Assembly (NCBI RefSeq): GCF_007741535.1
Contig: NZ_CP036525.1
Coordinates: forward strand, 8,478,492 to 8,542,491
Length of the DNA stretch: 64,000 bases
Direction of reading: 5' to 3'
Origin: Rubripirellula lacrimiformis
Lineage (GTDB): Bacteria; Planctomycetota; Planctomycetia; Pirellulales; Pirellulaceae
Shown here: one piece after another, positions 1 through 9,603 of the stretch
Numbering within the stretch: the stretch's first letter is position 1
Layout: every line of letters starts with the position of its first letter
The notes under the pieces: model-generated
The model's database searches: none
Seen by the model: only the letters and a program-made list of their open reading frames with translations
Told to the model about the DNA's origin: nothing
Made by a program: the position numbers and the translations under genes

Positions 1-379
1 GCTTGGTTTCTTTCCCGCCAGGGCTACACAGCGTCAGGTTGGTTTCTTCGCCCGACGCGATTGCCTCGGCATAGGTCTGACAAACGTAGCCACAGGATCC
101 ACAATCCAGTTGAGCCATCGCGGCCATCAATCGACGTGGGACCGGTTTGCCTTCGGCCAACTCCATCCGATCGACGATGGGCAGGCTGTCGTCGTGCCAA
201 GGAAACTCTTCCTCGGCTGGTTCCGGAATCGGCAAAGACGTTCCGGACAGACCGGCGGCGGACAAAACCGATTCGGGTTGGGCATTCTCTTGAATTCCCA
301 TCAGCCCGGAAAAGAAGCCATTGAGCCAAGCGCGTTGTTCATCGTTAAACGGCGCTGTCGTTGGAATCATGCTAGACAT
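1..379 (-). CDS. CysJ-like NADPH flavoprotein reductase, N-terminal part (runs off left edge)
   Basis: Reading from ATG at 379 there is no stop to the window edge, so only the first 126 or so codons are visible. The peptide begins [20 protein letters not shown], and near residues 97-105 has the cysteine cluster CGSCGYVC, followed by a second cysteine region (LCSPGGKET). An N-terminal segment with such cysteines ahead of flavodoxin, FAD and NADPH domains is, from memory, typical of planctomycete proteins annotated as sulfite reductase flavoprotein alpha subunit. The flavin domains lie outside the window, so this is inference. It starts 72 bp downstream of nirA on the same strand, so it is probably co-transcribed and may supply electrons to NirA. 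Its first residues resemble those of NirA (see findings). Confidence 0.7.
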   Translation of the reverse strand, partial: MSSMIPTTAPFNDEQRAWLNGFFSGLMGIQENAQPESVLSAAGLSGTSLPIPEPAEEEFPWHDDSLPIVDRMELAEGKPVPRRLMAAMAQLDCGSCGYVCQTYAEAIASGEETNLTLCSPGGKETK

Positions 380-451
380 GGCGAACAAATGATGGAAAGA
401 GGAAACTAGCGTGGTAGATTTTTACGTTTGGAAACATGTCGCAGCCCGACA

Positions 452-2302
452 TCAGGTCGCAACGGTCTGTTGGTCGGCGGGGGACATTCCAGCGGCTGCT
501 AATGATCGAAGTTCGTCGTCGCTACTGCGCCGCGAAAATTCAGCGAACGTTTCGCTATCCTGTCGGCGTTCCAAGTATCCGCCGACGATGGACACGATGG
601 TCGCAACGATTTGTTCAGTGGGCATCGGTGGAAACAAGGATCGACCGATCGCTTGGTTGGATCCCCAACCACCACCGAGGTGCAGTTCATAGCCTTCGAC
701 CATGTCATCGTCGACTTCGACTTGAGCCCCTTTGAGTCCGATGTCGCCGATGTAATGTTGAGCACAACTGTTGTGGCATCCGGTGACATGGATGTTGATC
801 GGTTGGTCCAGCACGAACTTCGCTTCGAGCGCCGCGGCGATCACCATCGCATCGCGTTTGGTGTTGCTGGCGGCAAACTTGCAGCCCGCACTGCCAGTGC
901 ATGCGACCAAACCAGCGCGGAACGACGTCGATTGATCATCCAGGCCCATCGCAACGATGGCTTGATGCACGGCGTCGATGTCTTCGTTTCGGATGTGGGG
1001 AATGATCAGGTTTTGCCAAACGGTCAGACGAATTTCACCGTTGCCATACTGGTCGGCGATGTCCGCAATGCGGCGTGCTTGGTCGGTCGTCATTCGCCCG
1101 ACGGGCAGGACCACGCCAACGTAGCTTCGGCCCGTTTGCCGCTGGGGGTGCCAGCCGACGTGCGCCAATCGGTCTTCTTGATTGGGAACCACGATGCGAT
1201 CTTCGTCGACACGGCGCAGAGTGCGGCCCAAGTCGGCCTGGACCGCTTCGATAAACTTGTCGAATCCCCAATCGTCCAGAACGTACTTCAGCCGCGCCTT
1301 TTTGCGATCCGTGCGGTCCCCACTGCTGACAAACACTCGCACGATCGCGCCGGCGACGTCGACGCATTCGTCGGGTCGCAACAGGACTCCCGTCGGTCGT
1401 GCAAAATCCTTGTGCCCGGTGATCCCGCCCAAGGTCAGTTGAAAATAGACGCCGGCGGGCAAATCGTCCGATGCCTTGGACGAATCCACCGTGACGGCAT
1501 GAAATCCGATGTCGTTGGTATCGTCCAGCGCGCTGATTCGGCCACCTCCATCGAACGCGATGTTGAATTTCCGTGGCAGTCCATACATTTCGCGATGGTT
1601 CAGAATGGAGTGGTGCATTCGTTTGGCCAGCGGAATCGTCTCGATCAATTCGCAATCATCGATGCCCGATAGCGAGCTGGCGGTACAGTTGCGGATGTTG
1701 TCGCCACCGCTTCCCAGCGGGATCACATCCAGTTCCCGCAGCCCGTACAGAATCTCCATCGCTTGATCGGCGGGAATCTCGCGGTACTGCAAATTGGCTC
1801 GCGTGGTGACGTCCAAATAGGGTCCCGCACTTCGGTCAGCCAGATCGGCCAACCCGCGGAACTGCCATCCATGAATCAAGCCGCCCGGCAAGCGCATCCG
1901 GCACATAAAACTGTCTTGCGCCGGTGCGACATAGAACAGTCCGTGAAACTTCGTCAGAAATGCATCGTTGCCTTTGGGGAACTGACCAGCGTCGCTTCGA
2001 GCCTTGATTTCGTCCCACATATCCAGCGGGTTCTTCGACTGTTTGGCCAATTCTTCCTTGACCAGTTTGCCACCCTTGGCGACGGTTTCTCTTTGCGCGA
2101 TCAAGGCCAGCCGATCCGGTCCTGATGCAGCAGCGTCGGCCTCTGGTTCGGGCAACTTGGTGGATGCTGTTCCGCCGACGGTAGCGCTAGCGGAGCTGCC
2201 GCTGATGATCGGCAACCCCGAAACGGCGCGTGCGACATCCGCGCCGAAGGTGAATCCGGATAGGAATTGTTTCTGTTCGTCACTAAAGGGTTCGTTAGCC
2301 AT
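452..2302 (-). CDS. nirA: Assimilatory nitrite reductase, siroheme/4Fe-4S
   Basis: A 616-residue protein of the nitrite/sulfite reductase family, reducing nitrite to ammonium with six electrons in the cytoplasm. The two duplicated ferredoxin-like/siroheme halves are recognisable. The Fe-S/siroheme ligands are visible as C-x5-C (CTGSAGC, Cys468 and Cys474) and C-x3-C (CHNSC, Cys509 and Cys513). The conserved NPLDMWDEI segment, usually near the N-terminus of NirA, lies near residue 90, so this protein has an N-terminal extension of about 80 residues rich in Ala, Ser and Gly. Assimilatory sulfite reductase is the alternative. Nitrate reductase directly upstream and nitrate transport genes favour nitrite. 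It lies 24 bp downstream of nasA on the same strand. Confidence 0.9.
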   Translation of the reverse strand: MANEPFSDEQKQFLSGFTFGADVARAVSGLPIISGSSASATVGGTASTKLPEPEADAAASGPDRLALIAQRETVAKGGKLVKEELAKQSKNPLDMWDEIKARSDAGQFPKGNDAFLTKFHGLFYVAPAQDSFMCRMRLPGGLIHGWQFRGLADLADRSAGPYLDVTTRANLQYREIPADQAMEILYGLRELDVIPLGSGGDNIRNCTASSLSGIDDCELIETIPLAKRMHHSILNHREMYGLPRKFNIAFDGGGRISALDDTNDIGFHAVTVDSSKASDDLPAGVYFQLTLGGITGHKDFARPTGVLLRPDECVDVAGAIVRVFVSSGDRTDRKKARLKYVLDDWGFDKFIEAVQADLGRTLRRVDEDRIVVPNQEDRLAHVGWHPQRQTGRSYVGVVLPVGRMTTDQARRIADIADQYGNGEIRLTVWQNLIIPHIRNEDIDAVHQAIVAMGLDDQSTSFRAGLVACTGSAGCKFAASNTKRDAMVIAAALEAKFVLDQPINIHVTGCHNSCAQHYIGDIGLKGAQVEVDDDMVEGYELHLGGGWGSNQAIGRSLFPPMPTEQIVATIVSIVGGYLERRQDSETFAEFSRRSSDDELRSLAAAGMSPADQQTVAT

Positions 2303-2326
2303 GATCGTTTCCTAAGCGGTCGCCTT

Positions 2327-4600
2327 TCAAGCTTTCAAAATCTTGACGGCGCAGTCCTTGTAGCTGGGTTGTCGGCTGTGAGGATCGAAGTGAGCGAGGG
2401 TTAGCCGGTTGGTTGATTCGTAGTGCATCGGCATGAACGCTTGCCCCGGCCGAACGGTGGGGACCACCATTGCCGCAGCAGTCGCTTCCCCGCGGCGGGA
2501 CTGGACAGTCACCCGTTCGCCGTTGGATACACCGATCCGCGCCGCGTCCTCGGGGTGCAGTTCCACGTAGGGTTGGTTCGGATACAGTTTGCGAAGCACG
2601 GGACTTTTGCTGGTCCGAGTCTGGGTGTGCCATTGGCTGACCGTCCCACGTCCGGTCAACAACCAAGTCGGATAGTCCGCACACGGTGGCTCGGGCGGCG
2701 GCGTGACATCGTCGACGATCAATCGGGCGCGTCCGTCGGGATGCGCAAAATTGCCGTCTTCGAACAGTCGCCGCTGGGGTGCTGGATCACCGCTGCTTCC
2801 TTCGCCGTGGCTGGCTTGGGCCGACGCCTGGGACCATGGCCACTGGATGCCACCACAACGGTCCAGCTGTGCGTACCCATCGATGCCGCTGATGTCGGAC
2901 CATTTGCCTCGATTGAGTCGCTGCATGATTCGGAACACCGCTTCGGGGTCCGTCCAATCGCGGAACTGATCGCCCACGCCCCAGTAGTGCGCGATGGCCT
3001 GGAAGATCCGAAAGTCGGCGAGCGCCTCCCCGGGTGCCTTGCGAACCTTCTTCAGCAGTCCGTAGCGTCGTTCGCTATTGATGAACGTGCCGTCTTTTTC
3101 GCCCCAACCGGCAGCCGGCAGAATCATGTCGGCGTGACGGGCGGTATCGGTGGAATCGTACATGTCTTGGACGACCAAGAAGTCCAGTTGGTCCAACAGC
3201 GCTCTGGCATCGTCTTGATGAATCCACGAATGCGCGGGGTTGGTGGCGATCACCCACAACCCTTTGATCTTGCCGCTTCGTACGCCTTCCATGATGCGGT
3301 CATAGGACCAACCGGTATCGGTGGGGATGTTTTCAACAGGGATGTCCAGTTCCGCGGCCACCTTGGCACGGTCGTCTGCCGATCCAAAATCGTGATGCCC
3401 GATCAGGTTGGTCGTGTTGCTCCACAAACGCGACCCCATGGCGTTGCATTGTCCGGTGATGCTGTTGGCGCCGGTACCAGGCCGGCCGATGTTGCCGGTG
3501 ATCAGCGAAAGGTTGATGATCGCCTGGGCGACTCGCGTGCCCTCGTAACTTTGGTTGACCCCCATCGTCCACCAGAACGACACGGCTTTCCCTTGTCCGA
3601 TCAAATCGACGACTGAGTGGATTTGATCGACACTGACACCGGCGATCGATGAAACGACGTCGGGAGCGAACGCCTGAACGTGCTGGGCCAGTTGTTCGAA
3701 ACCATTGGTATGGGCGTCGACGAATCCATGATCGACGTAACCACGCTGAATCACTTCGTGCGTGATCGCATACAACAGCGCCAGGTCACTTTTGGGACTC
3801 AGTTGCAAATGTTCCTTGGCCGCCATCGCCGTCTCGGTGCGCCGCGGATCGACGACGATGATCGCCGGATCGTTGGGATTGCGAAGCACGCGTTCCCACA
3901 TGATGGGGTGAGCGATGCAGGGGTTCGAACCGACGAATACCAACACATCGCTTTGTTCGAAATCATCGTAGGTGTAGGGAGGTGCGTCATACCCGAACGA
4001 TTCCTTGTAGGCCGTTACGGCGGTTGCCATGCACTGACGCGTGTTGCCGTCGCCGTGTCGGAACCCCATGCCGAACTTGGCAAGTGCGCCCAAGAAAGCC
4101 ATCTCTTCCGATGCGATCTGGCCGGTGCTTAGGAACGCGACCGAATCGGGCCCGTAAGTGGACTGTATTTCTTTGAAGCGATCACAGAACGACGTCAGCG
4201 CCGCATCCCACGACACCTTGTTGAACTTGCCATCGGCGTCACGCACCATTGGCGACGTAGCGCGATCGTCACTGTCCAGCACACGCAGGGCTTCCCAACC
4301 CTTGGGGCAGGCCATGCCCAGGTTGACTGGATAACCGGTTTCCGGAGTCAACCCGATCGCTTCGTCATCACGCAGATGCAGACGCAGTCCGCAGCCGGTG
4401 CTGCAGTACCCGCATACGGCGGTGGTTGTCGTATCGGCGCGCATCGGGTCGGGGGTCATTCCCAGCCCATGATCCCCAGGCTTCAACAACAATTCACGAG
4501 TCATTTCGCCGGTGCGTGCGTGCAGCAACTGGGGCAGTTGAAACCGACGCTTCTGATCGTTTGCGGTTAGCGATTTGAATTCTGGTGGTACCGTACTCAT
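2327..4600 (-). CDS. nasA: Assimilatory nitrate reductase catalytic subunit (Mo-bisMGD)
   Basis: A 757-residue molybdopterin oxidoreductase that reduces nitrate to nitrite. The N-terminal 4Fe-4S motif is seen as CGYCSTGC with Cys63, Cys66, Cys70 and Cys98, followed by the molybdopterin domains and the C-terminal dinucleotide-binding domain (TGRGTVSQWHTQTRT region). No twin-arginine signal peptide is visible, so it should be cytoplasmic, as expected for NasA/NarB. The open frame extends upstream to 4675, but that part overlaps the preceding gene. The ATG at 4600 (MSTVPPEF) leaves a 4-bp gap and is preferred. The preceding gene encodes a ferredoxin/membrane anchor fusion that is probably its electron donor. 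No flavin or NADH domain is fused here. Confidence 0.92.
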   Translation of the reverse strand: MSTVPPEFKSLTANDQKRRFQLPQLLHARTGEMTRELLLKPGDHGLGMTPDPMRADTTTTAVCGYCSTGCGLRLHLRDDEAIGLTPETGYPVNLGMACPKGWEALRVLDSDDRATSPMVRDADGKFNKVSWDAALTSFCDRFKEIQSTYGPDSVAFLSTGQIASEEMAFLGALAKFGMGFRHGDGNTRQCMATAVTAYKESFGYDAPPYTYDDFEQSDVLVFVGSNPCIAHPIMWERVLRNPNDPAIIVVDPRRTETAMAAKEHLQLSPKSDLALLYAITHEVIQRGYVDHGFVDAHTNGFEQLAQHVQAFAPDVVSSIAGVSVDQIHSVVDLIGQGKAVSFWWTMGVNQSYEGTRVAQAIINLSLITGNIGRPGTGANSITGQCNAMGSRLWSNTTNLIGHHDFGSADDRAKVAAELDIPVENIPTDTGWSYDRIMEGVRSGKIKGLWVIATNPAHSWIHQDDARALLDQLDFLVVQDMYDSTDTARHADMILPAAGWGEKDGTFINSERRYGLLKKVRKAPGEALADFRIFQAIAHYWGVGDQFRDWTDPEAVFRIMQRLNRGKWSDISGIDGYAQLDRCGGIQWPWSQASAQASHGEGSSGDPAPQRRLFEDGNFAHPDGRARLIVDDVTPPPEPPCADYPTWLLTGRGTVSQWHTQTRTSKSPVLRKLYPNQPYVELHPEDAARIGVSNGERVTVQSRRGEATAAAMVVPTVRPGQAFMPMHYESTNRLTLAHFDPHSRQPSYKDCAVKILKA

Positions 4601-4604
4601 GGGT

Positions 4605-6401
4605 CTACCCGAGCGTTCCTGGCATGCGGTCATAAACAACGCTGGAAAAGTACAGCAGCCGTTCGGCAAGTTCACCGGCCGCGATCAGCAAGGCCGCAGC
4701 CACCATCAACCCAGCCCCCACCTGCGGTGACACAAACGCGATCGCCGCGGCCGCTAGGATCAGGACGCCACCGGCGATCCCGGTTCCCCACCGCAGCTTT
4801 GCGAGCGCTGGAAGATCGCGATGCACCAAGCGTTTCGAACGAATGTCCAATCGGGTCAACCGATCACTGCTGGTCCGTGGTGGAACCGGCGAGAGCAAGA
4901 TCTGGTATTCGTAAACCAGTTTGGCAATCAGAAAAGCGCCAGCAACCGCCGCCATCCATGCGGCGGCTACTGGAACTCCTCCGGCTGCGAATGGCGCTGC
5001 CGCCAGCGCAATTCCCGTGACTGCCATCGTGCCGAAAAACCGGACAAAGGTGCGTGTGGGACGCCAAAGTTCACGTTTCGTTGCGATGTAGATCATCGCG
5101 CTGCAGTACAGACCAAGCAGACCAACGGGGATGGCAGCCCATAGAGTCAACGAAGCGGCCCATCCGGGGATCACCAACAGAATCGACTCGGGCACATAGT
5201 CCGAAAACTGGGGCAACCACAGCAAGCCAACAGCGACCAAGAGCAGCCCGACGTATTTGCCCAGGACGACGGCTTCGCGGCTCAACCAACTGGTCCGCAG
5301 TCCCAAGAACACCCGCCATGCTCGCAGCGGTTTCCCCAGGTGCAGGGGTGCCAAGTTCATTCCAACGATTCCCACCACCAACGCGATGGTCGCATTGGAA
5401 CGTGTGATAGATTCGTCCACCGGTGCCCCAAACAGCCCCGCCATCCCGCTGATCAGTCGTTCGGTCAACAACATGCCGACGGATACTTGGGTGGCGACCA
5501 GCAACACGGCCAGCGGCCAATGATTCTCGGCGATCTGATCGACCCCTTCGTCCTGCGGCACCAGCACGGCACCTTCGCGGTGCCCCTGATGTTGGCCGTC
5601 GGTCTTCGATCCGACATAGCGAGTGGTGGGTTTGGTGATCGTCGAAAGCGGTGCTCCGGGCGCGATTCGATCCGATTTTGAAAAGGACTGATTGCGGGCC
5701 ACGGTGTGGATCGCGATCGCTTCGTTGGGACAGGCTTGCACGCACGCAGGCGCCTCGCCGACACTTAGCCGTTGATGGCACATGTCGCATTTGCGGACGA
5801 TGCCCAAACGTTCGCTGTACTTGGGCACTTCGTACGGACACATCATCATGCAATACTTGCACCCGATGCATTGGTCATCCAAGTGCCGGACGATGCCCGT
5901 CACGGGATCCTTTTCGTATGCTTTGACCGGGCAACCGTTGAGACAGCCGGGATCTTCACAGTGGTGGCACGCCGTGGTGACGTGCTGAATCATCGGCAAA
6001 CTGGTGACCGATGCTGAGGGGGATTCCACTGGGGAAACCGGGGCGGGTTCGCCGATCGTCAGGGTACCGACGCGCCGCCACGATTCGTCTTCTTCCAATC
6101 CGTTCATCGTGTGGCAGGCGACCACGCATGCCTTGCAGCCGCTGCACTTGTCCAGGTTCACTTCGAACGCAAACTGTTCGTCAGGTCCAGGTGCGGATGC
6201 CGGCAACAGGTCGCGATAGTAACGTTCTTGAGCCGGAGCCAATCCGGATAGCGAGCGATCGGAAACCTTCGCTTCATCCAGTTGGCCATTTTCATGAAGC
6301 GTGCTGAAACGCTCGACCGCTGACAACGACTGTTGATCATCGATAAGACCGGAGATGAAATCCGGCGATGGTTGATGATGGGGTGAGTCGGCGATGGACA
6401 T
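4605..6401 (-). CDS. DmsB-DmsC-like fusion: 4Fe-4S ferredoxin plus membrane anchor subunit
   Basis: A 598-residue fusion. Residues 80-245 are a DmsB/NarH-type ferredoxin with four cysteine clusters (Cys86, 89, 92 and 96 in the first; CEDPGCLNGCP, CIGCKYCMMMCP and CDMC follow). From about residue 285 to the end there are roughly eight hydrophobic segments resembling the DmsC anchor, which in known complexes oxidises quinol. The first 80 residues are soluble with no signal peptide, so the Fe-S part should face the cytoplasm. Sitting 4 bp before nasA, it probably passes quinol electrons to nitrate reductase. That is inference: standard assimilatory NasA uses ferredoxin or NADH. It might instead serve another enzyme. 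Confidence 0.82.
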   Translation of the reverse strand: MSIADSPHHQPSPDFISGLIDDQQSLSAVERFSTLHENGQLDEAKVSDRSLSGLAPAQERYYRDLLPASAPGPDEQFAFEVNLDKCSGCKACVVACHTMNGLEEDESWRRVGTLTIGEPAPVSPVESPSASVTSLPMIQHVTTACHHCEDPGCLNGCPVKAYEKDPVTGIVRHLDDQCIGCKYCMMMCPYEVPKYSERLGIVRKCDMCHQRLSVGEAPACVQACPNEAIAIHTVARNQSFSKSDRIAPGAPLSTITKPTTRYVGSKTDGQHQGHREGAVLVPQDEGVDQIAENHWPLAVLLVATQVSVGMLLTERLISGMAGLFGAPVDESITRSNATIALVVGIVGMNLAPLHLGKPLRAWRVFLGLRTSWLSREAVVLGKYVGLLLVAVGLLWLPQFSDYVPESILLVIPGWAASLTLWAAIPVGLLGLYCSAMIYIATKRELWRPTRTFVRFFGTMAVTGIALAAAPFAAGGVPVAAAWMAAVAGAFLIAKLVYEYQILLSPVPPRTSSDRLTRLDIRSKRLVHRDLPALAKLRWGTGIAGGVLILAAAAIAFVSPQVGAGLMVAAALLIAAGELAERLLYFSSVVYDRMPGTLG

Positions 6402-6481
6402 GATTTCAATCGTGAAAACTTAAAAGATTCCGGCATCGACTGATGGCCGTGAACAGGGTGGTCCGCTTGATGTGAATGGGG

Positions 6482-7342
6482 TCAAGGAACCGCGACCTGC
6501 CCCTTTGTTTCGGACTGGCTTGCCGCTTGATCTCGCTGTCGCTTCTCTGCATCGGCTTTCAGTTTTTTGTGATCCTGATCCTCTAGGAACCCGATCATCT
6601 CGCCGCGCAGTTGGTAGTACTCGGGGTGTTCCAGCACATCGGACCGGACGCGGGGTTTATCAAAGGGAATGTGCGAGATCATGCCCACTTTCGCTCGCGG
6701 GCCGTTGGTCATGATCACAACGCGATCGCTCATGAACAGGGCTTCGTCCACGTCGTGAGTGATCATCAGCGTGGTGACCTGATCGCGCACTAGGATCTCT
6801 AGCAGGATTTCCTGTAGTTCCATCCGAGTCAGCGAATCCAGCATGCCGAACGGTTCGTCCAGCAACAGCATCTTGGGCTTCAGCGCGAACGCACGAGCGA
6901 TCCCGACTCGCTGTTGCATCCCTTGGGACAGATCCGAGGCTCGCTTGTGCAGCGAATTGCCGAGTCCAACCAAAGTTAGATAGTAAGCGGCGATGTCATG
7001 ACGTTGGGACTTCGTACCGTGCGGGTAAACTTGGTTGACGCCCAACATCACGTTGTCCAGTGCCGTCATCCAGGGCATCAGACACGGCGACTGAAACACG
7101 ACTCCGCGGTCAGGTCCGGGGCCGTCGATTTCATGGTTGGCGACCACGATGCCACCATCGGTGATCGAGTTCAGACCGGCGACCATCGACAGCACCGTCG
7201 ACTTGCCACAGCCCGAATGCCCAAGCAGACAAACGTATTCGCCCTTCTTCATGTTCAGGTTAAAGTCTTCGACGATAACCGCGGGCCCATTGGGCGTATC
7301 GTAGGTTTTTCCTAAGCGATACATTTCGACGTAGCCGGCCAT
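6482..7342 (-). CDS. nrtD: Nitrate ABC transporter ATP-binding protein NrtD
   Basis: A 286-residue ABC ATPase of the nitrate/sulfonate/taurine class. Walker A is [10 protein letters not shown] near residue 40, the signature is LSQGMQQR and Walker B is [13 protein letters not shown]. The length fits NrtD, which is a single nucleotide-binding domain. The C-terminus adds a Lys/Gln-rich tail of about 30 residues. It lies 64 bp downstream of a second ATPase gene and 80 bp upstream of the electron-transfer fusion, all on the minus strand. It energises nitrate (possibly also nitrite or cyanate) import with NrtA and NrtB. Confidence 0.9.
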   Translation of the reverse strand: MAGYVEMYRLGKTYDTPNGPAVIVEDFNLNMKKGEYVCLLGHSGCGKSTVLSMVAGLNSITDGGIVVANHEIDGPGPDRGVVFQSPCLMPWMTALDNVMLGVNQVYPHGTKSQRHDIAAYYLTLVGLGNSLHKRASDLSQGMQQRVGIARAFALKPKMLLLDEPFGMLDSLTRMELQEILLEILVRDQVTTLMITHDVDEALFMSDRVVIMTNGPRAKVGMISHIPFDKPRVRSDVLEHPEYYQLRGEMIGFLEDQDHKKLKADAEKRQRDQAASQSETKGQVAVP

Positions 7343-7406
7343 GAAAGTACTTTGGTTGGGGTGGTTCAGAACGCGAGTGCAAACGACAAACAGATCGACG
7401 GTGCGT

Positions 7407-8363
7407 TTACGAACTGCTATTCAAGATCGATTTGTGCGGCAACTTCATACTTTGTGGCTGTAAATCGGGAAGTTCGATGTGGGGTGTCGCCATCGTTGCG
7501 GCCTCTTGTTCGCGATGCTTTTTGCGTACCTCGATCAAGTAGTTTGTCACCGAGTTGCGCAGTCCCTTGAAGACGGGACTGTGATTCAGTTCCGACGATT
7601 TGCGGGGTCGGTCCAGTTCAACCGTGAATGCTGGTCCAAGCGACGCACACGGTCCGGGATTCAGCGGAACGATTCGGTCGGCCACCAAGATTGCTTCGTC
7701 GACATCGTTGGTGATCATGACGCAGGTTTGACGTTCTTCTTCCCAGATCTTCAGGATCTCTTCTTGCAGCACACTGCGGGTCATCGCATCGAGTGCCGAA
7801 AGAGGTTCGTCCAACAGCAGCACCTTGGGCTTCATCGCCAACGTCCGCGCCAGCGACACCCGCTGCCGCATGCCACCGGAAAGTTCATGGGGACGACGGT
7901 GGGCAGCGTGCGTCAGTCCCACCATTTCGATGAATCGTTCGACGTGATCGGCTCGTTCGCCTCTGCCCCATGTGCGAAAGACGCTGTTGACCGACAACGC
8001 AATGTTTCCGCGGACGGTCAGCCAAGGAAGCAGCGAATAGTTTTGGAACACCAAACCGCGATCAGGATTCGGACCGGTGATCGGTTGCCCTTCCATCGTC
8101 AACGATCCTTGGTCGATCGTTTCCAATCCGGCCAACAGTTTCATGAAGGTGCTTTTGCCGCTGCCGGAGAAGCCAACAATCGCCAAAAATTCGCCTTCCC
8201 GAACATTCAGGTTGATGTTGTCGAGCACTTCGACTCGGGTCACGCCGCTGCCAAATCCTTTGCAGACACCCCGCATCTGGATCATCGGTTCCGGTGCGGA
8301 TGACCGAGCGATGCTGGGCCGAACGCTAGGATCGTTGAGGGCTACGATGCTCATGATGATCAC
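7407..8363 (-). CDS. nrtC: Nitrate ABC transporter ATP-binding protein, NrtC-like without C-terminal domain
   Basis: A 318-residue ABC ATPase: Walker [11 protein letters not shown], signature [13 protein letters not shown], Walker [14 protein letters not shown]. It begins with about 25 residues ahead of the nucleotide-binding domain. ATG codons at 8363 and 8354 are both possible starts. In cyanobacteria NrtC is about 660 residues because an NrtA-like regulatory domain is fused to the ATPase. Here that domain is absent and the protein ends with a short charged tail, so the transporter should be a heterodimer of two plain ATPases. The symbol rests on gene order, as NrtC and NrtD are close paralogues. 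Confidence 0.82.
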   Translation of the reverse strand: MIIMSIVALNDPSVRPSIARSSAPEPMIQMRGVCKGFGSGVTRVEVLDNINLNVREGEFLAIVGFSGSGKSTFMKLLAGLETIDQGSLTMEGQPITGPNPDRGLVFQNYSLLPWLTVRGNIALSVNSVFRTWGRGERADHVERFIEMVGLTHAAHRRPHELSGGMRQRVSLARTLAMKPKVLLLDEPLSALDAMTRSVLQEEILKIWEEERQTCVMITNDVDEAILVADRIVPLNPGPCASLGPAFTVELDRPRKSSELNHSPVFKGLRNSVTNYLIEVRKKHREQEAATMATPHIELPDLQPQSMKLPHKSILNSSS

Positions 8364-8448
8364 TTCGGTAAGGGAAATGGACTGGGGCGGACGCGAACAC
8401 GGATCGAACGTGGGCGGACACAGAAAACTGCATCCAAAGGGCGATTCA

Positions 8449-9564
8449 TTAGGATGGCGCGGTGTCTCCGAAACTGACTAGGTTTCGCAGGCAGATCATG
8501 ACCCGATCAAAGACCAACCCGATGACTCCGATCACCACCACACTGAACGTGATGCGGGCGTAGGAAACCGAAGATCCATTTTGGTAGGTATCCCACACGA
8601 ATTTTCCGAGTCCCGGGTTCTGAGCCAACATGTCGGCCGCGATCAGAACCATCCAACCGACACCCAAACTGATCCGCAAACCGGCGAACATCAGCGGCAG
8701 TGAGGCCGGCAGAATGATCTTGAACAACTTTTGCGACCAAGACAGTTTCAGCACGCGAGCGACGTTCAAGTAATCCTTGTCGACACTGGCAACACCGAAG
8801 GTCGTATTGACCAGGGTCGGCCACAAAGAGCAAAGACTGACGGTTGCAGCCGAGGTCAAAAATGCTTTGCTGAAAAACGCGTCGTTGGGGTCGGTATCCG
8901 AATACGCCCAAATGATGACGACGGCTGCGATCGGCAACCACGCCAGCGGGCTAACCGGTTTGAACACTTGGATGAACGGCGTCATCGCCGCGTTGAACCA
9001 GGGGCTCATCCCACACATCACACCCAGGGGAATGGCAACCGCGGTGGCGAGCAAGAATCCGAAGGCAACGGTCACCAAACTGTTCAGAATCTGGTCCACG
9101 AACGTCGGTGCGCTGGTGGGCGTGAAGTTGGCTGCAAGCAGGGCCGACTTTCGATGCAAAACCGCCGCGGCGGTATAGCGATCGGAAAGGTCCCCGCCGG
9201 ACTGTGCCGCCAAAGTTTCGAACCCACGCGCCTTGGCGAGGTCGTCAATGGCCTCGGCGGTCTTGGCCTGTTTGGCTTGCCGGTCGGCTATTCGCTGATC
9301 CGTGTGCATCGCGAACAGCTCGACACCCGCAGTCCACGTCGCCATCGGTCCCGGCAATTGGACGCTATCGCTGACGATCGTTCGTGCCGCCGCGGACCAC
9401 ATGCCGATGAACGCCAACATCGCGATCACAGGCAAGACGACGAATTTGGCAATGCCAATCATCTGTTCCTTGACGTCTTCGCCGGCAGCCAACCGGACAA
9501 ACGGTTCCAGCATCGGCATCCCGGTGACACTGCAAAACTTCAGAAGACTTCCACGCCAATTCAT
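8449..9564 (-). CDS. nrtB: Nitrate ABC transporter permease NrtB
   Basis: A 371-residue BPD_transp_1 permease, longer than the roughly 275 residues usual for NrtB. After a first hydrophobic segment near residues 40-60 there is a hydrophilic insert (about residues 80-145, beginning ELFAMHTDQRIADRQAKQAK) that is charged and helix-prone. Five further membrane segments carry the permease fold. The EAA-type loop that contacts the ATPases lies around LNVARVLKLSWSQKLFKIIL. It is placed between nrtA and the ATPase genes. The insert is unexplained (see findings). Confidence 0.88.
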   Translation of the reverse strand: MNWRGSLLKFCSVTGMPMLEPFVRLAAGEDVKEQMIGIAKFVVLPVIAMLAFIGMWSAAARTIVSDSVQLPGPMATWTAGVELFAMHTDQRIADRQAKQAKTAEAIDDLAKARGFETLAAQSGGDLSDRYTAAAVLHRKSALLAANFTPTSAPTFVDQILNSLVTVAFGFLLATAVAIPLGVMCGMSPWFNAAMTPFIQVFKPVSPLAWLPIAAVVIIWAYSDTDPNDAFFSKAFLTSAATVSLCSLWPTLVNTTFGVASVDKDYLNVARVLKLSWSQKLFKIILPASLPLMFAGLRISLGVGWMVLIAADMLAQNPGLGKFVWDTYQNGSSVSYARITFSVVVIGVIGLVFDRVMICLRNLVSFGDTAPS

Positions 9565-9603
9565 TTCGAAACTCGATCGTTGTGTTGATAAGGATCGTGC
9601 GAG

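Noticed and set aside
611..1672. Long plus-strand frame (353 residues) opposite nirA
   Set aside because: It is antisense to the well-supported NirA frame and its translation matches no family; such mirror frames are common in GC-rich genes.
2423..3616. Plus-strand frame of 397 residues opposite nasA
   Set aside because: Antisense shadow of the nitrate reductase gene without signal, motif or ribosome site.
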